NCBI RefSeq assembly: GCF_009727055.1
Contig: NC_052360.1
Coordinates: 65,146,145 to 65,210,144, forward strand
From: Benincasa hispida
Lineage: Eukaryota > Streptophyta > Magnoliopsida > Cucurbitales > Cucurbitaceae
Direction: 5' to 3'
Length of the DNA: 64,000 nt
Under the pieces are notes generated by a model. That model did not search any database. It saw only the letters and a program-made list of their open reading frames with translations, and had not been told where the DNA came from. Position 1 is the stretch's first letter; every line of letters starts with the position of its first letter. Shown one piece after another: positions 22,377-34,518 of this stretch. The position numbers and the translations under genes were made by a program.

Positions 22377-24138
22377 TGTTGGTCCTAAAATCTCGTAGTT
22401 CATAAGTTAATTAAAGCTATCCATTAAAGAAAAAAAATCTAAGATTATTTTATGAGATTTGAGCAGTATAAAGTGGACATACAATAAATCATGTTCAAGT
22501 AATAGTCTAAACGGTCTATTGTATATGGATAAGGTTGTGTGGTGTCGCAATACGACCCATTTTATAAATGTTAACTATGAATACGACCCATTTTATATAA
22601 TTATTGCAAGGTGTTACAAACGATGTGGTCTAAGTCGTTTAGAGACATGCGAGTGGGAGGTATTCTATAAAAAGAGTTCGTATAAGACTGGGCCACGAAA
22701 TATTTAATTTTTCTTTATAACACCGTTGATAGAAGTGATTAATATTTCATAGGATAATCATGTAACTCGATCTCAATCCTGAGTAAGTTATAGCCTCCTG
22801 TCTATGAGGGTAGTCATTTGATTTGTATGGGCGAGAGTATCCCGAGTTGCCGACCCAATAAACCTATGATTTTGGGGATTTGTCCGAATAGGGAACTGGG
22901 AACATAGCTACACAAGATAAAATTCTTCCTTCCCACCTTTAGGGTAAGTAGATGGTTAGTTTTCTTAACTGTTGATTCCAAATTTTGAACGAGGGGTATC
23001 CGCTCTCTCATTGGCTCGAGAGGGACTTGGTTTATGATAGGACACAAACAGATTGTTCATTATAGAGTGATACTTAAGAAGAATTACATGGGTAAAATGG
23101 TAATCTGATTAGGTGTAATTATGAACTACTCATGAAGGATTACTGTAATGATTAAATCCATGGCAGAAATATACTACAATGAAGTTTCAGGTCTTTAGTG
23201 GAGTGATCCACATTAATGAATATTGGTTAATTTAATTAAACAGTTTAATTAATTAACCTTAAATCTTCAGATCTTCTAATCGGTAGGTCCATTTGGTTCT
23301 CATGCTATACTCACAACAGGTACACAAGAACCACTAAATTTTGAAAGAATTTAAATTATTCAAATTAATTAAGAGAATAATATTAATTGTAGGATTAATA
23401 TAGATACATTAACTTTGGGATAAAATTCAAAATTAAACTTTATAATAAAAGGAGATTTATTCTATTTAAATTAGATTCAAATAATAATTATTATGAATTA
23501 GATTCATATTAAAATGATATGAACTAGATTCATATTAAAACTATAGATTAAAATTTAGAATGAATAATATTCGTTTAAATTATAGATAAAGAGGGAGATA
23601 AGTAAATTAAAACAAGTAGTTTAATTTAATTAGATGAGAGAGAGGTGAAGTCAGTGGTTAATCCCTCTTCACGTGATTTTCTGGCATTCCTCATTGTGAA
23701 AATTGAACTGTCTGGAAAAGAATTATGTACAGATGACTGATTTCCCCTCTTTCTTAACTCTCTCAAATTTTTCACACAGAAACTTCTCTATGGAAAAAGC
23801 TTTCAACCACAAAATTTTTTATTCTTTCAAAAGTTGGTTCTCACCAAATCGATCGGTCCTTATCGAGAGAATAACAAGGAAGACTTTTTGGTGGCCTCTT
23901 CTTACCGTTCGTGGGAAATCAATATGTGGAGTGAGTTGTTGAAACTCAATGAAGAATTGGAGAACTTGAAGAATTACTGTTTAAGGATAAGTTATTTCTT
24001 CTCTTATTTAATTTAATCTTAAAGCCTACTTAGCCTATTATTCATATTGTGTATTGTATTTCTCTATTTATTTTGGTTTTCAAATAAAATTCAAGTAACT
24101 GACTATCACTCACTTCCGCTAGGAACTCAATCCTTTCA
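22377..24138 (+). mobile_element. Old lone LTR related to family A
   Basis: Starts TGTTGGTCCTAAAATCTCG and ends ACTTCCGCTAGGAACTC...CCTTTCA (1762 bp). It follows family order: 'ggataaggttgtg', 'gaacgatgtggtc', 'taagactgggccacgaaat', 'tcctgagtaagttatag', 'ggctcgagagggacttgg', 'ttcatgaaggat'. There is no primer site after 24138 and no polypurine tract before 22377, so it appears to be solo. The flanking pentamers (tgata, attaa) do not match, so age or deletion has removed the duplication. Short frames at 22459, 22814 (minus), 23703 and 23834 are not genes. Confidence 0.65.
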
Positions 24139-27100
24139 ATTAAAGCATCAAGTCTACAAATTCTTGACATTTATTATGTATCATTTTTGTATAATTTGAT
24201 AGTTTCTATTTATCAAATATATCTATATCTTGATGTTAAAAAAATATTAATTTAATTAATTATTGTCACATTTAGCTTGTCAAAATTATCTGTGGTTAAA
24301 AAAGAGTAATAAATATTCACCTCTGTATAATCACGCTCCTGGATTTTGCACATTAAGATTTAAAACATTTTATACATACAAGACTAGAAATCTACTTAAT
24401 TATTAAATGAATTATATTTCTATATAACTCTACTTAAATATTTTTAAAATTTTAGTGGTGCATTCACATTAAAAATATATATATAGTGGTACAATGCAAA
24501 TATATATATATAGGAATTTATAATGAGTGGTAAATCTAAAATGTATAATTAGGGACGTGCCTTCAACATATAGAAAATTGTAGATATGATAAGTTCTCAA
24601 ATTTAAATTTTCGTTTATTCCGTATTTTAATTTTGCACTTTTAACAAGCCTATGTTTTTTGATATATCAGTAAACTAATATACCACATTTAACATTTAAA
24701 GTTTATCAATTGTGTATTTTTTCCATTGATTTGTATACTTTTTGAATTTTTTGTTTGAAGCAATATGTGTTATACTCACTTTAATTTTTATATTTGCTAC
24801 ATTTTTTTCTTTTTGTAGTTTCTTTCCTTTGTAAATGATGTTATTTCTTCAATTTGTAAGTACAAATGTACAATAGGTCGAAGATATTCAACCTAAAGCT
24901 TACTAACACTCAATTTAGTATACTCATTTTGAAAATTTGGCCATGTTTAGAATAATTAGAGAAAAAGTGTTTTTAGAAAAAAAATCATTTTTATGATTTT
25001 TTTAAACACTTAAATAACTAGTCATTTTCAATTGTGTATCGATAGTATTTCAAGTATATTAAGTATCTTTCAACAGTGTATCAAGTGTATTAAGTGTATC
25101 ACGTGAGTTTAAACTTGTTTTTTTGTTATTTTTTAAAAAGTCACAAGTTTGGGTTGTTAGCTTAATTTGTTTGACTTATTTTGCCAAATCTACAAGAAGC
25201 CCATATATACACCTCAAGGCATATAGGTAGGTCATTAGACCCTCTTTATCTATATTAAAATTTTATTTTTATCAATTTAATTTATATTTTCCTATTTAGA
25301 CATGTATGATTTGAAAATGGACAGTTGCAAATATAGACATTAAACCCAAAGTATTAACAGATATAACATAATGTAAAAAAATCACAAATATGACCAAATT
25401 TAAATAGTTTATCAGTAATAGACTATATTATTGGTAGGAGTCTATCAGTACATATCACTAGTAAGAGTCTATCAACGATAGAAGTCTATCGCTAATAGAT
25501 TTGTCTATATTTATAATTTTTTTAAATGAGTTTATATAGTTGGTTATTATTTTTAAAAATACTATCCATTGTAATTACCCATTTGAAAAAGTCGTTAATT
25601 CATAAAAAAAACATCGTGTACTATTATATTATTTTCTTAACTTAATAAACTTCCTCCATGAGAATGGTCTCTTTCAAATTTCAATATGGTTGAAATTTTC
25701 TTCACGGCCATCAAAGAGAGAAAATTAGGAAGCACCATTTAACATGTCATGTAACATAACATTTTTCTTCACACAACGTGTTATGTGAAAATGAAAGTTT
25801 CTTATATCTTCGATTAACTATTTGAATATTATAATATAATTGCAAAAATATTCAATGTATTAAATTTCTATCAAAATCTCAACGTTTTCATTGATATTTT
25901 CATATTTTTATGAGTTCAACATCAACATATAAAATACATTGATATTTCAATTATATTATAAAAAAATTCATAAAACATAAAAAAAAAGCAACAAAATGCC
26001 ACATTTTAGTTTGTTTAAAGAGGGTAATTATTTATTTTATTTATATATATTAAAGAGTTGTTTTCAAATATAGGAAAATGGACCAAAATATTTATAAATA
26101 TAGCAAAATTTCACTATTTATTTGCGATATACCAGGATAGACTACTATCTGGGTCTACTGTATCATGATGGACAAAGATAGTAGTCTATTACAGTCTATC
26201 AGATCAATCGCAAATAAATTATAATATTTTGCTATTTAATTTATAAATATTTTATGTAGTTTTATCATTTAAAATAATTTTCATATTTTAAATTGAGATC
26301 TCAACTTTTCTATTGAGATGGACATTTCAAAGCTTGAAAGTGACCATCTTCTTCTAGGACAAGTAAAGGAAAATAATAATAATAAAATAAATAAATAAAT
26401 AAAAAGGTCAAGATTTTTTTATTTTTTGCGATTATAATCATAATATTAAATTTCTATCGACATGTCGAAATGTTCATCAATATTTTCACGTTTTTATGGG
26501 TTCAACATCGACTTGAGAGATGAATCGATATTTCTGTTTTATCGTAAAAAATCTACAAAAACATAAAAAATAAGCAATAAAATGTCACTGATGTAAACAT
26601 AATATAAATAGTAGACATTTAAAAACCATAAAATATTTATTTGATAATTTGATTTTTTAAAAATATATATTTTTTTTTTTTAATTTTTTCAAAAAATATC
26701 TATGAAAATCAACCTTTTATTATATTTTTATAATTTTTTTTTGTAAAATTAAAAATCCGATATTTCCATCCACATCCACAATTTAATCAACATCTCAAAG
26801 AATATTATTATCGTTTTTCTTTAAGGCAAATTATTATCATTTTTCGTGATACACAATTTGAACACTCTTTTGGATGTTCGAAAAGACAAGTTTCAATTTT
26901 TTTAATTAATAAAATAAAAATAGAGACAGGTTCCGAAATCCGTACTACTCATTTAGCTATTCTAAAATCTAAATTCAACTTTTGAAATGAACTCCAAACA
27001 AGGAGAGAGAATAAATTTTCTAAAATATTTCTGAGGACGGTTTAATTTTAATTAAATTTAAGGCTAAATTTAGGTTTAGTTTAGTACGAAAACGTGGATA

Positions 27101-27524
27101 GTTGTATTTGTTTAATCTAATAATAGTTGAGTTGTTAAATCACGTTTAGATTATAATAAGTGTTTTATTTTTGTTTTAAAGTTCAAGAATGGGTGGAAAT
27201 GAAGGATTCAAAACTTTGACGACCAATTCTCAAATTCTCTCTATCTCTCTTATTGGAGTCTTTTTCTTGAACGTTCAATTTGTGAATGCAGTTGATTTTT
27301 TTAATACTGAAAAATAGAATCTAAAATTTATGAAACAAAGAAGAAAAGAAATAGATATTAAATACATACAATGTACCATTCTAACTTCTAACTTCGAAAT
27401 GTCGATTACGAAAAAAAAGAAGTCAAGACATTACAACTGTTTGAATAACTTCAAACTCTTAAATGAAGAAGAAGATTTGAGAAGAATTGAGATGCACATG
27501 GCACATGACAACATGCACTTTACA
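24139..27524. other. Intergenic A+T-rich stretch with foldback repeats
   Basis: No gene recognised. TA-rich microsatellite-like runs lie at 24475-24515. A decayed M2 copy lies around 25370-25580 (words tatcagtaatagacta, gagtctatcaacgatagaagtctatcgc). The frame at 27330-27530 (66 codons, Lys-rich) has no recognisable domain. Confidence 0.45.
26061..26280. repeat. M2 foldback repeat, clearest copy
   Basis: The two halves are inverted repeats over roughly 100 bp each. Left: 'aatatttataaatatagcaaaat...tatttatttgcgata'. Right: the reverse complement of 'tcgcaaataaattataatattttgctatttaatttataaatatt'. The centre holds gatagactactatc facing gatagtagtctat. It is non-coding and would fold into a long hairpin if transcribed. 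It is probably a MITE; no duplication was defined at the ends. Confidence 0.6.
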
Positions 27525-27690
27525 CTTTAGTTAGATATGTTTCCTTTGGTGTACCTTTATGTGAAACTGAAGTCGATAGAATATCTTTGGTTTCTTCAAC
27601 CTTCAAACTGCAGCTAACTACTTTGATCGAACCACCATTGATTTCGACCGATTTAGGCAATTTGATTGAGGTTTTTTTGCACCCCTACCA
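27525..27690 (-). other. Unidentified open stretch, possible exon remnant
   Basis: On the minus strand about 50 codons stay open with ordinary, non-repetitive composition (…SIKLPKSVEINGGSIKVV…), in a patch visibly richer in G+C than the surrounding intergenic DNA. It has no start codon context or splice sites that I can defend, and no domain that I recognise. It could be a fragment of a host gene or plain chance. Confidence 0.2.
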
Positions 27691-27993
27691 ACGTGCTTCT
27701 TGCCACATCACCTTTAACGTTTAAGTTAGTTAAGAGCTTTTTAGGATGAGGCAATAGTTTAAAGAATGAGAGTTCACTCATCCTTTATAAGTTATGATGA
27801 TGTATATATAGGTAGAAAAACTTAGAGTTTTTCCTGTTTCTTATTAGATCAGAATGTTTGGAGTCAATCCTTCGTTCTTAAGTGAATCCTCAGCCATGAA
27901 TGTGCAATTTGCACACAGTTGAAAGAAGAAGCCCACCTCGGCCTCAGCTTCGCCAGTCCTTGACTCCTAACCGAGGCAAGATCACAAACATTC

Positions 27994-28168
27994 TATTGGG
28001 AATGACTTTGGACTTTTGGCCCTTAGCAAAAGGAAAAGTAGTTTTTCATAGAAAAGAGGTAGAAATTTTCCCACATTAGAAAATTAAGGCTTGGCAAGTG
28101 GATATATATATAAACGTTTGCAAGGGAGCTTCCAAAGTGTGGTGGTGGTGGAAGTTTAATCCTTTCAC
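27994..28168 (+). mobile_element. 5' LTR of C element (alignable part)
   Basis: TATTGGGAATGACTTTGG... matches the 3' LTR at 49493-49674 throughout: 'cttttggccc', 'agcaaaaggaaaagtag', 'agaaaagaggtagaa', 'ggcttggcaagtggatatatatata', 'ggtggtggtggaagt'. The first dinucleotide has changed from TG to TA. The tatatatataaa run near 28104 is a plausible TATA box. Similarity between the two copies stops at 28168, so the true LTR end is unknown. Confidence 0.65.
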
Positions 28169-28671
28169 CATATGCGCACACTATCGTCGCCCATCCAAAT
28201 GGACATTTGGGTTTGGGTAACCATGCTAAAGAAATACTTTTTTACTACTTATTCTTTTAAATTTTTATAAAAAATATTATCGTTTTATTATCATTAAATG
28301 TTTTATTTGCCAAAGCAATTGTGTTGACTAGAATTAATTCTATAAAGTTTTTTTCTTCCTTTTTTTTTTTTTTAAAAAAAAAGGTTTGAGAAACTTCTAT
28401 ATACATAGAAAACCCTAGCTTCTCTCATCTTCTCTGCTTTTTGCTGCCCTTGTCGTTTCTAAGCTAAATTTTTCGATTGATTCCAATATGTTCTCTGACA
28501 AAGGCATGTCAGAGTCCGAGTGTTGTGTGAAACTTGGGGAGAAACCGACTTCTTACGATATAGCATCGAGGTCGTACTATTCTTTCTTTCAAGGCAGTGG
28601 CTTTATCCATGACACAACAATCTTCATCAGGATTAATAAGTTGAAAGAAAGAATCTTCTTTTACTCATCCT
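28169..28671 (+). other. LTR remainder or leader of C element
   Basis: Non-coding. Includes a poly(T)/poly(A) junction (28362-28382) and, at 28411-28440, 'aaaccctagcttctctc', which looks like a plant 5' untranslated leader. It precedes the gag start, so it is best read as element leader. The 70-codon frame at 28488-28700 has no recognisable domain and ends where the gag-like frame begins. Confidence 0.45.
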
Positions 28672-28758
28672 ATGTTCCATATGTCGATCAAGAACGGTAA
28701 GGTTCTTCCAAATATGTCAAAATTAGAGCCTTTGGACAAATCCAATTACCTTCGCTGG
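28672..28758 (+). pseudogene. C gag, N-terminal piece
   Basis: Translates to a typical copia gag opening (KLEPLDKSNYLRW). The Trp codon ends flush with the insertion of the G LTR at 28759; the continuation of the same gag begins at 43063-43067 (second copy of the duplication). No stop lies within this short piece. Confidence 0.7.
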
Positions 28759-30152
28759 TGTCACACCCTCTCCCAAAATCCCTTGCCTATCCTAGGAGGA
28801 GATGTGAAGATAACATTTACCAACCCTCTTATGGCAACTACTGTCTATCTCTACCAACATCACCTGATAGATTAGTCTTAGACACCCGTTAACATAACAT
28901 AGCATAATATATATTCTTCCTACAGGCATTTCATAAATTTAGTAATTTAAACAGGTGTATGGATTTATACATATGAGCAACAACATATTTACATACACAC
29001 AATACAGTGAGTCTCATCAATTTTCCCTAGTCCTCAATATATACATGATAACTAAACTATGGACAAAATCACAAGACCACCTAAGCTTTTCTTCCTTTTC
29101 CTTGCTCTTCAACTTTTACTCTGAGTGGCAAACTAGCAGTACAACTATCATTGAGAAAGTTGATCGTTACTTGGGGAAAAGAGAAAACATCGAAAAGAGT
29201 TAGCTACTAGCTCAGTGAGTAACTATTTTTTTTTTTAAAAAAAACATGTTTATTGAACGTTTAAGTATATATCAATCCTATAAAACTTCAGAGTTTTAAA
29301 TACTCAACCTCACAAGCATCAAATGTGTAAAACATTCAAACCTTGGAAATCGTATGCTCATACAGAAATCATTAATATATAGCCTTAGTTGAGAGAGAGC
29401 TCTTTTGCTCAATCTACCGACGTCGAAATCCTTAGTTGGTGTGGAGTCGTCTCAGCACAACCAATGTCAAATCATACCTACATGCACGTGGTAATGCCTT
29501 GAATACCTTCATATCTTTGGTACCAGGGGCCCATATACCTTCTCTTAGTCCTTTAGTATCGAGTTTCCTCATCATATCATCATAGCTCAAACTTTAAGGA
29601 AGAAAACTCGACTTTGATCATTGAGCATTCCCGTAATTTTTTTTTTTAATATAATCATCATAAAAGGTTTACATAATCACAAGAATTCTAGTTAACACAT
29701 GCTTCATAAAGCTTTAAGTTAGAAAATTTAGGTCATGCATTCATATGTTCATTATCATACTAGGCTTGCTTTAAAGTAAAGCTTGAGGAAAACATGGTTA
29801 CTTAGAAAGCTCTTCATAAAACTAAAACCACGCATGGTACATCATTAGGAAAACAACTCGTTAGAGCCAGTTTAAAAGTAAACCATGTATTGGAAGATTT
29901 ATTGAGAAAAATACTTATAAAATTTGTCACTCACAATCTTGGGTTACTTCCTCACGGTTGATAGGCTTCTCCTATTGGGGTTTGCCTTGTGATATTGACA
30001 AATACTTTTAATTAATGTCACTAGCTCTCTTTTGAGCTTAACTTACATGAATAAGCTTAACATCAAACTTAAAGCATCTTACCACACCTAGTGCATCATA
30101 CACTTAGCTAAGTAAATACCTTGTGAATAGCTAATGGGTATTATGCGACCAT
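28759..30152 (-). mobile_element. G solo LTR, left part (second copy)
   Basis: Starts TGTCACACCCTC, the same terminus as the G LTR at 7365. It is preceded by gctgg, which matches gttgg after the other end at 43062. This 1394-bp part plus the 1306-bp part at 41757-43062 gives 2700 bp, against 2699 bp for the intact copy. No coding sequence: the frames at 28955-29203 and elsewhere are chance. Confidence 0.65.
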
Positions 30153-30603
30153 TGTTGGGGTTGATGCCTAAATCTCGTTGGGTCCTATAGTTTGTAAACT
30201 TTGTATGAATAAACTTTTATGCGATTAATAATATATGATATTTTTATTCACTTTGTCAATAAAATATGTGATATTTTAGTTGCATTAACCACAAACCAAT
30301 AAACTAACATCCAAGGTTATCGTTGTAACTTAAACATGTATGTGGAGACATACAGGTGGATCATGTTTAAGTGATAACCTAAATGGTCTGTAGTATATGG
30401 ATAAGGTTGGGTACCTTATCTTTGTGACACTACGAGTATGACCCGCTTTGTAGGTATTACAATTGTTATAAAATGCTACAAATTATCTAATCCTGATCAT
30501 TCATGTATTAGACATGCGAGAGAGTATATTCTATACAAAGGAGTTTGTATAAGAATGGACCACGAAATGTTTAGTCTCATTATATAACATCGTTCATAAT
30601 AGA
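30153..30603 (+). mobile_element. LTR A, left part
   Basis: Begins TGTTGGGGTTGATGCC and follows family A to 'tataacatcgttcataat'. A B LTR then starts at 30604. The continuation resumes at 40233 with 'tcaagatgaccataggtaacatgacc'. The two parts total 1975 bp, close to the 2051 bp of the intact A LTR. The outer flanks accat (30148-30152) and accac (41757-41761) look like a one-mismatch target duplication. Confidence 0.75.
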
Positions 30604-32128
30604 TGTTGGGTTTTATGTCCTAAAACTCGCAGTTTGTAAAATGATAAACATTTTCTATTATCAATATACTTGTTATTGATCTCATAAATTGTATGAAAGT
30701 CAAAATCCAATAAACTAACACCTATGACTATTGTATGAGTACTTAAATTTATGTGGAGACATAAGAGTGGATCGGGTTCGTGTAAATAGTCAAAAAGAAC
30801 TATGGTACATGAATGAGGTTGGATACCTTATTCTAGTAACACTATTGGATGCGGCTTGCTCTGTAGTTGTTACAAAGAGTTGTAAAGTGCTACATATGAT
30901 GTGATCCTATGCAATGAGTTTGCATAAGATCAGGACCAAGAAATAAGTCACTCTTACTTTATAGCGCTGCTTACTAGATAACCTAGGTAACTCGATCTTA
31001 ATCCTGAGCTAACTATGAACTCCTATTTATTTGGGATTGCCCGTAGATTTGCATAGTTGGGGGTTGGCTCAACAACGTTGGCTCAATAAGACTTCCATTT
31101 CAGGGGTAAGACCGGGTAGATAGCTGAGGACATAGAGTACAAGACAGAGTTCATGCCTACCTGATTTAGGGATAGGGGAAAGGTTGTTCTCTCAAGTACT
31201 GAATCCAGGTCTTAAACAAGGGGCCACCCTCTCTCATTGGGCTGAGAGAGTTTGGTTTTGTGATTGGATCACAAATCAGTTGTTCATTAGAGGATCAGTA
31301 GGGACTTGAAGAATAAGACGTAATCTCGGGGGTAAACAAATATTTAACCTAACCGTTATTATGAACAACCTGTGAAGGGTCGACTTGCTGATTACGGTTA
31401 AATCATGTGGACAAAATATATCTACAGTGAGGGAAGTGTAACTATGAGCTTTAATGAAGTGACCCATTAGTTAACAAATGAGGATTAATTTGATCTAATG
31501 AGTTTAGTCGATTAATCTCGGATCGTTGGAGCCCATGATCTGTAGGTCCACGGGGTCCTCCTACTAAATCGTAATGAACTAGCTCTAGAATAGCGTGATA
31601 AGTTAATTTGAAACGTTCAAATTAGAATTAAGGGAATTAGTAATTATATGAGATATAATTACATGTTAAATTTTAGAATTAAACGGAATAGGAGAATTTA
31701 TATATTTAAATATGATTTAAATATATAAAGATGGAGTTTTAGGACATGTTTATTAATTTACAAATTACGAGTTTTAGGACATAAAATCCAACACAATCTA
31801 TAGAGTTTTGAGAGAAAAACTGGTTTGAAGAAAGGTTCTTCAACAAGGTTGCAGTAGTGAGCTTTTCTCCTTCATCCCTTGATTCAAGCTTGTTTTGAGT
31901 CCCACAACTCAATCTAGAGCACCAAGAGAATAGTGGGGAAGATCTTGAGGTGGTCTACAACAAGATATGGAGAAGATAGCAGCTGGAGATAGAGCTTTGA
32001 AGAAGTTCTACAAGAGGTATGTCTTGAAACTCACTTTTTCTGCAACATGCTTTATATTTTGCCAAAATTAGTGAATTTGAATGCTTAAATAATCCTTGTG
32101 CTTTCGCTGTTGTTGATACAACCCTACA
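30604..32128 (+). mobile_element. LTR B, plus orientation (5' LTR)
   Basis: TGTTGGGTTTTATGTCC...CAACCCTACA, 1525 bp. It is shorter than other B LTRs (1.69-1.88 kb) through internal deletion. In place of the usual A+T-rich block it carries, at about 31734-31794, a short inverted copy of an LTR B start (minus TGTTGGATTTTATGTCC). The minus-strand frame 31276-31467 recurs in other B LTRs and is not a gene. Confidence 0.8.
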
Positions 32129-32129
32129 A

Positions 32130-32142
32130 TATGTATCAGAGC
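32130..32142 (+). other. Primer binding site (tRNA-iMet type, one base lost)
   Basis: TGTATCAGAGC two to three bases after the LTR end; compared with the usual TGGTATCAGAGC one G is missing. It lies in the same position as the site at 13248-13260. Confidence 0.65.
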
Positions 32143-34518
32143 ATCAAATAAGCATTCAATTCGGTTTAATTTTGGTTTGGTGGGTGTTTTATATGAGAAA
32201 TATGAAACTGGTGCACTGATATGGTTTTATGAGATTTGGCTATTTTATTCTCTTTAATTTCTCATTTAAATTTGTAATTGGCTCTTGCTTGATGAGCTTT
32301 AATGTGTTCCCAAGAGTTTGTAATTTATTTAGAGTCATTAGAGTTGAAATTAAGCTGTAAATCGAAGAAACAAGCGAAGAGGCCGAGTTGTAGTTCCAGA
32401 AAATCAGCCTCTATTCTTATCGTCGTTGAGGTTCCAGTATCTAAACGATCGTCTAGCTCCAGACTCTACATGATGTGAAGAAAAGCTAGACAATCGTATA
32501 GCAATGGGCGCTGGTCGTTGTGATGTTGAATGCTAGATGATCGTGTACCTACGAGAGCTAAACGATGCGTTCAATTTGCTATACGATAGCATTAAGCGAT
32601 TGCTTAGCTTTGGTTTGGGAACTAAACGATATGTTGAATTTACTATACGATGGCACTATGCGATCGTTTAGCAATGATGCGCTCTAAGCGATGCGATGAA
32701 GTGCTACGCGATAGCATTGAGCGATCGTTTAGATGCGGAGCTAAACGATCTTATGGATGAAGTGCTAAGCGATGTGTTGAAGTTTCTATAAGGTGGAACT
32801 AAACAAATCGCTTACCTATGATGATGAACAACACGATGATGTTCTATATGATGGAGCTAAGCGAACGTTTAGCTACGGCGGATACTGAACGATGACATGC
32901 AGCGCTAGATGATGGTGTTAAGCGATAGTTTGGTTCTATACGATTGAACTAAGCGATAGTTATGAAGAGCTATATGATAGCCCTGAGCGATTGCTTACTA
33001 CGATTGTTTATCTTTGATCGGGAGCTAAATGATGCGTTGAGTTACTATGCGATAGCACTACGTGATCGTTTACCTCTATGTGGGAGCTAGGTGATGCGAC
33101 GAGTTGCTATGCGATCACATACCTTTGTGCTGCAGTTGGGCGATGCGTTGAATGCTATGCGATGGCATTAAATGATTGTTTACTTTTTGCGTGCGCTAAA
33201 CAATCAAGGATTTACTAAACGATCTGGAAAAATGTTAGACGATGGTCGTCATTGCTAAACAATGAGACTTAACAAGATGTTGAACATATGTAAGGGATGC
33301 TGGTTCGATCGGTTCTCTTGTGGTCTATTTTGGTTCAGCTTCGAATGGTTCTTGGCTGGTCCGATTTAGACGGTTTGGGTCCGGTTCAAGCTACTTGAGT
33401 TCGTTTTGGAGCGGTTCGAGTGGTTCGGAAGTTGTTTTGTAATAGTTAGGCTTCTGTTTGCTTGTTTTTTGCCAAAACTAAAACCATATCAATCTGTTTT
33501 TAATTATTTATGCATTTGATGTATGTTATAATTAAGTAAACCATTTAGATTTAAAATCTCACCATAGGAAGCATGTAATATGCATTGAAAGTATGTTATA
33601 ATTGTTATAATATATAGTATGCATTTTAGGGTTTCTTGTATTTAATATAAATGTCATATTAAATTTGAATGCCTCATGTATGTTATGGATGAATAGCATG
33701 TCTAAAGTTTTAAAAGTTGTTATAAAATTGGGTTAGACATTTAAAATCCATAAACAACAGCTGCATGCTCACGTAGGTTGACCACCTATTGTAATTGTTA
33801 AAACTTATAAAACCTAGGTTACAAACTCAACTGATATATAATCCTGTCTAAGGCTGGGGGTACTTAAGTTGACGGTTACGAAACACCTCCTACCTGGGGA
33901 TTATGGCCGAATAATTGAGTATTGGTAACCGGTTTTATGAGCATACGTGAGTGATGTGAAGTAATAAAATAGTTTATCACCTAGACATCGTAGGTTGAAA
34001 TCCAATTATAAGAGTTATACTTGGATAAACCACATAGACTTAGGGTTGTTTTATTAGCCGAAAAGAACCTAAGTATAAATATACCAAAAATAGAACACTT
34101 CAGTGGCAGTTTAATAACTTCTATATGATAGAGTCATTAGAAAACTTCAGTGGGAGATTAATAACATATACTATACGTTTATTTTAGCTCTCACGTCTCT
34201 CAGAGTTCACAATCCATATTTGAGCGGTACTTCGTGTCACCCTGGAAGTGACCTCCATTCAGAAAGTATTTTTAACTTAAATCTAGATTTTGGTGAATAA
34301 GAGGAAGTTGTTCAAATATAAGTCTATTATGCGATATATAGATTTCAATTGCCACGTCTCCATATAGTTTACACCATGAGATTCATATGACGCTTCGTGT
34401 CACCTTGGAAGTGGCCTCCATTCGGAAAGTGTTTTGTATGAGTCAATATCAAGGTAAACGGAGGAAGTAGTTCATAGTAAGTGGGTGAAGAACATGTGTC
34501 AATATATCCTTTACCAAT
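32143..34518 (+). repeat. Long non-coding leader of the B element, with arrays
   Basis: 32440-33260 is the plus-strand version of the palindromic array: words such as ctaaacgatcgtctagc, gcgatcgtttagc and ctatgcgatggcatta. 33300-33440 is rich in ggttcg/ggtccg words. 33480-34518 is non-coding and contains a diverged tandem duplication of about 163 bp (the words cttcgtgtcacc start at 34230 and 34393). No gag follows: the sequence is cut at 34519 by an inverted B LTR. Confidence 0.65.

Noticed and set aside
22814..23047. Minus-strand 77-codon gene
   Set aside because: The same type of frame appears in other A/B LTRs (for example 31276-31467, 59078-59290, 62578-62893), so it is a shared chance frame of the LTR.
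28411..28700. Host gene with an aaaccctag leader and a 70-codon frame
   Set aside because: It sits between a C-type LTR and C gag in the expected leader position; the frame has no domain and the gag start follows directly.
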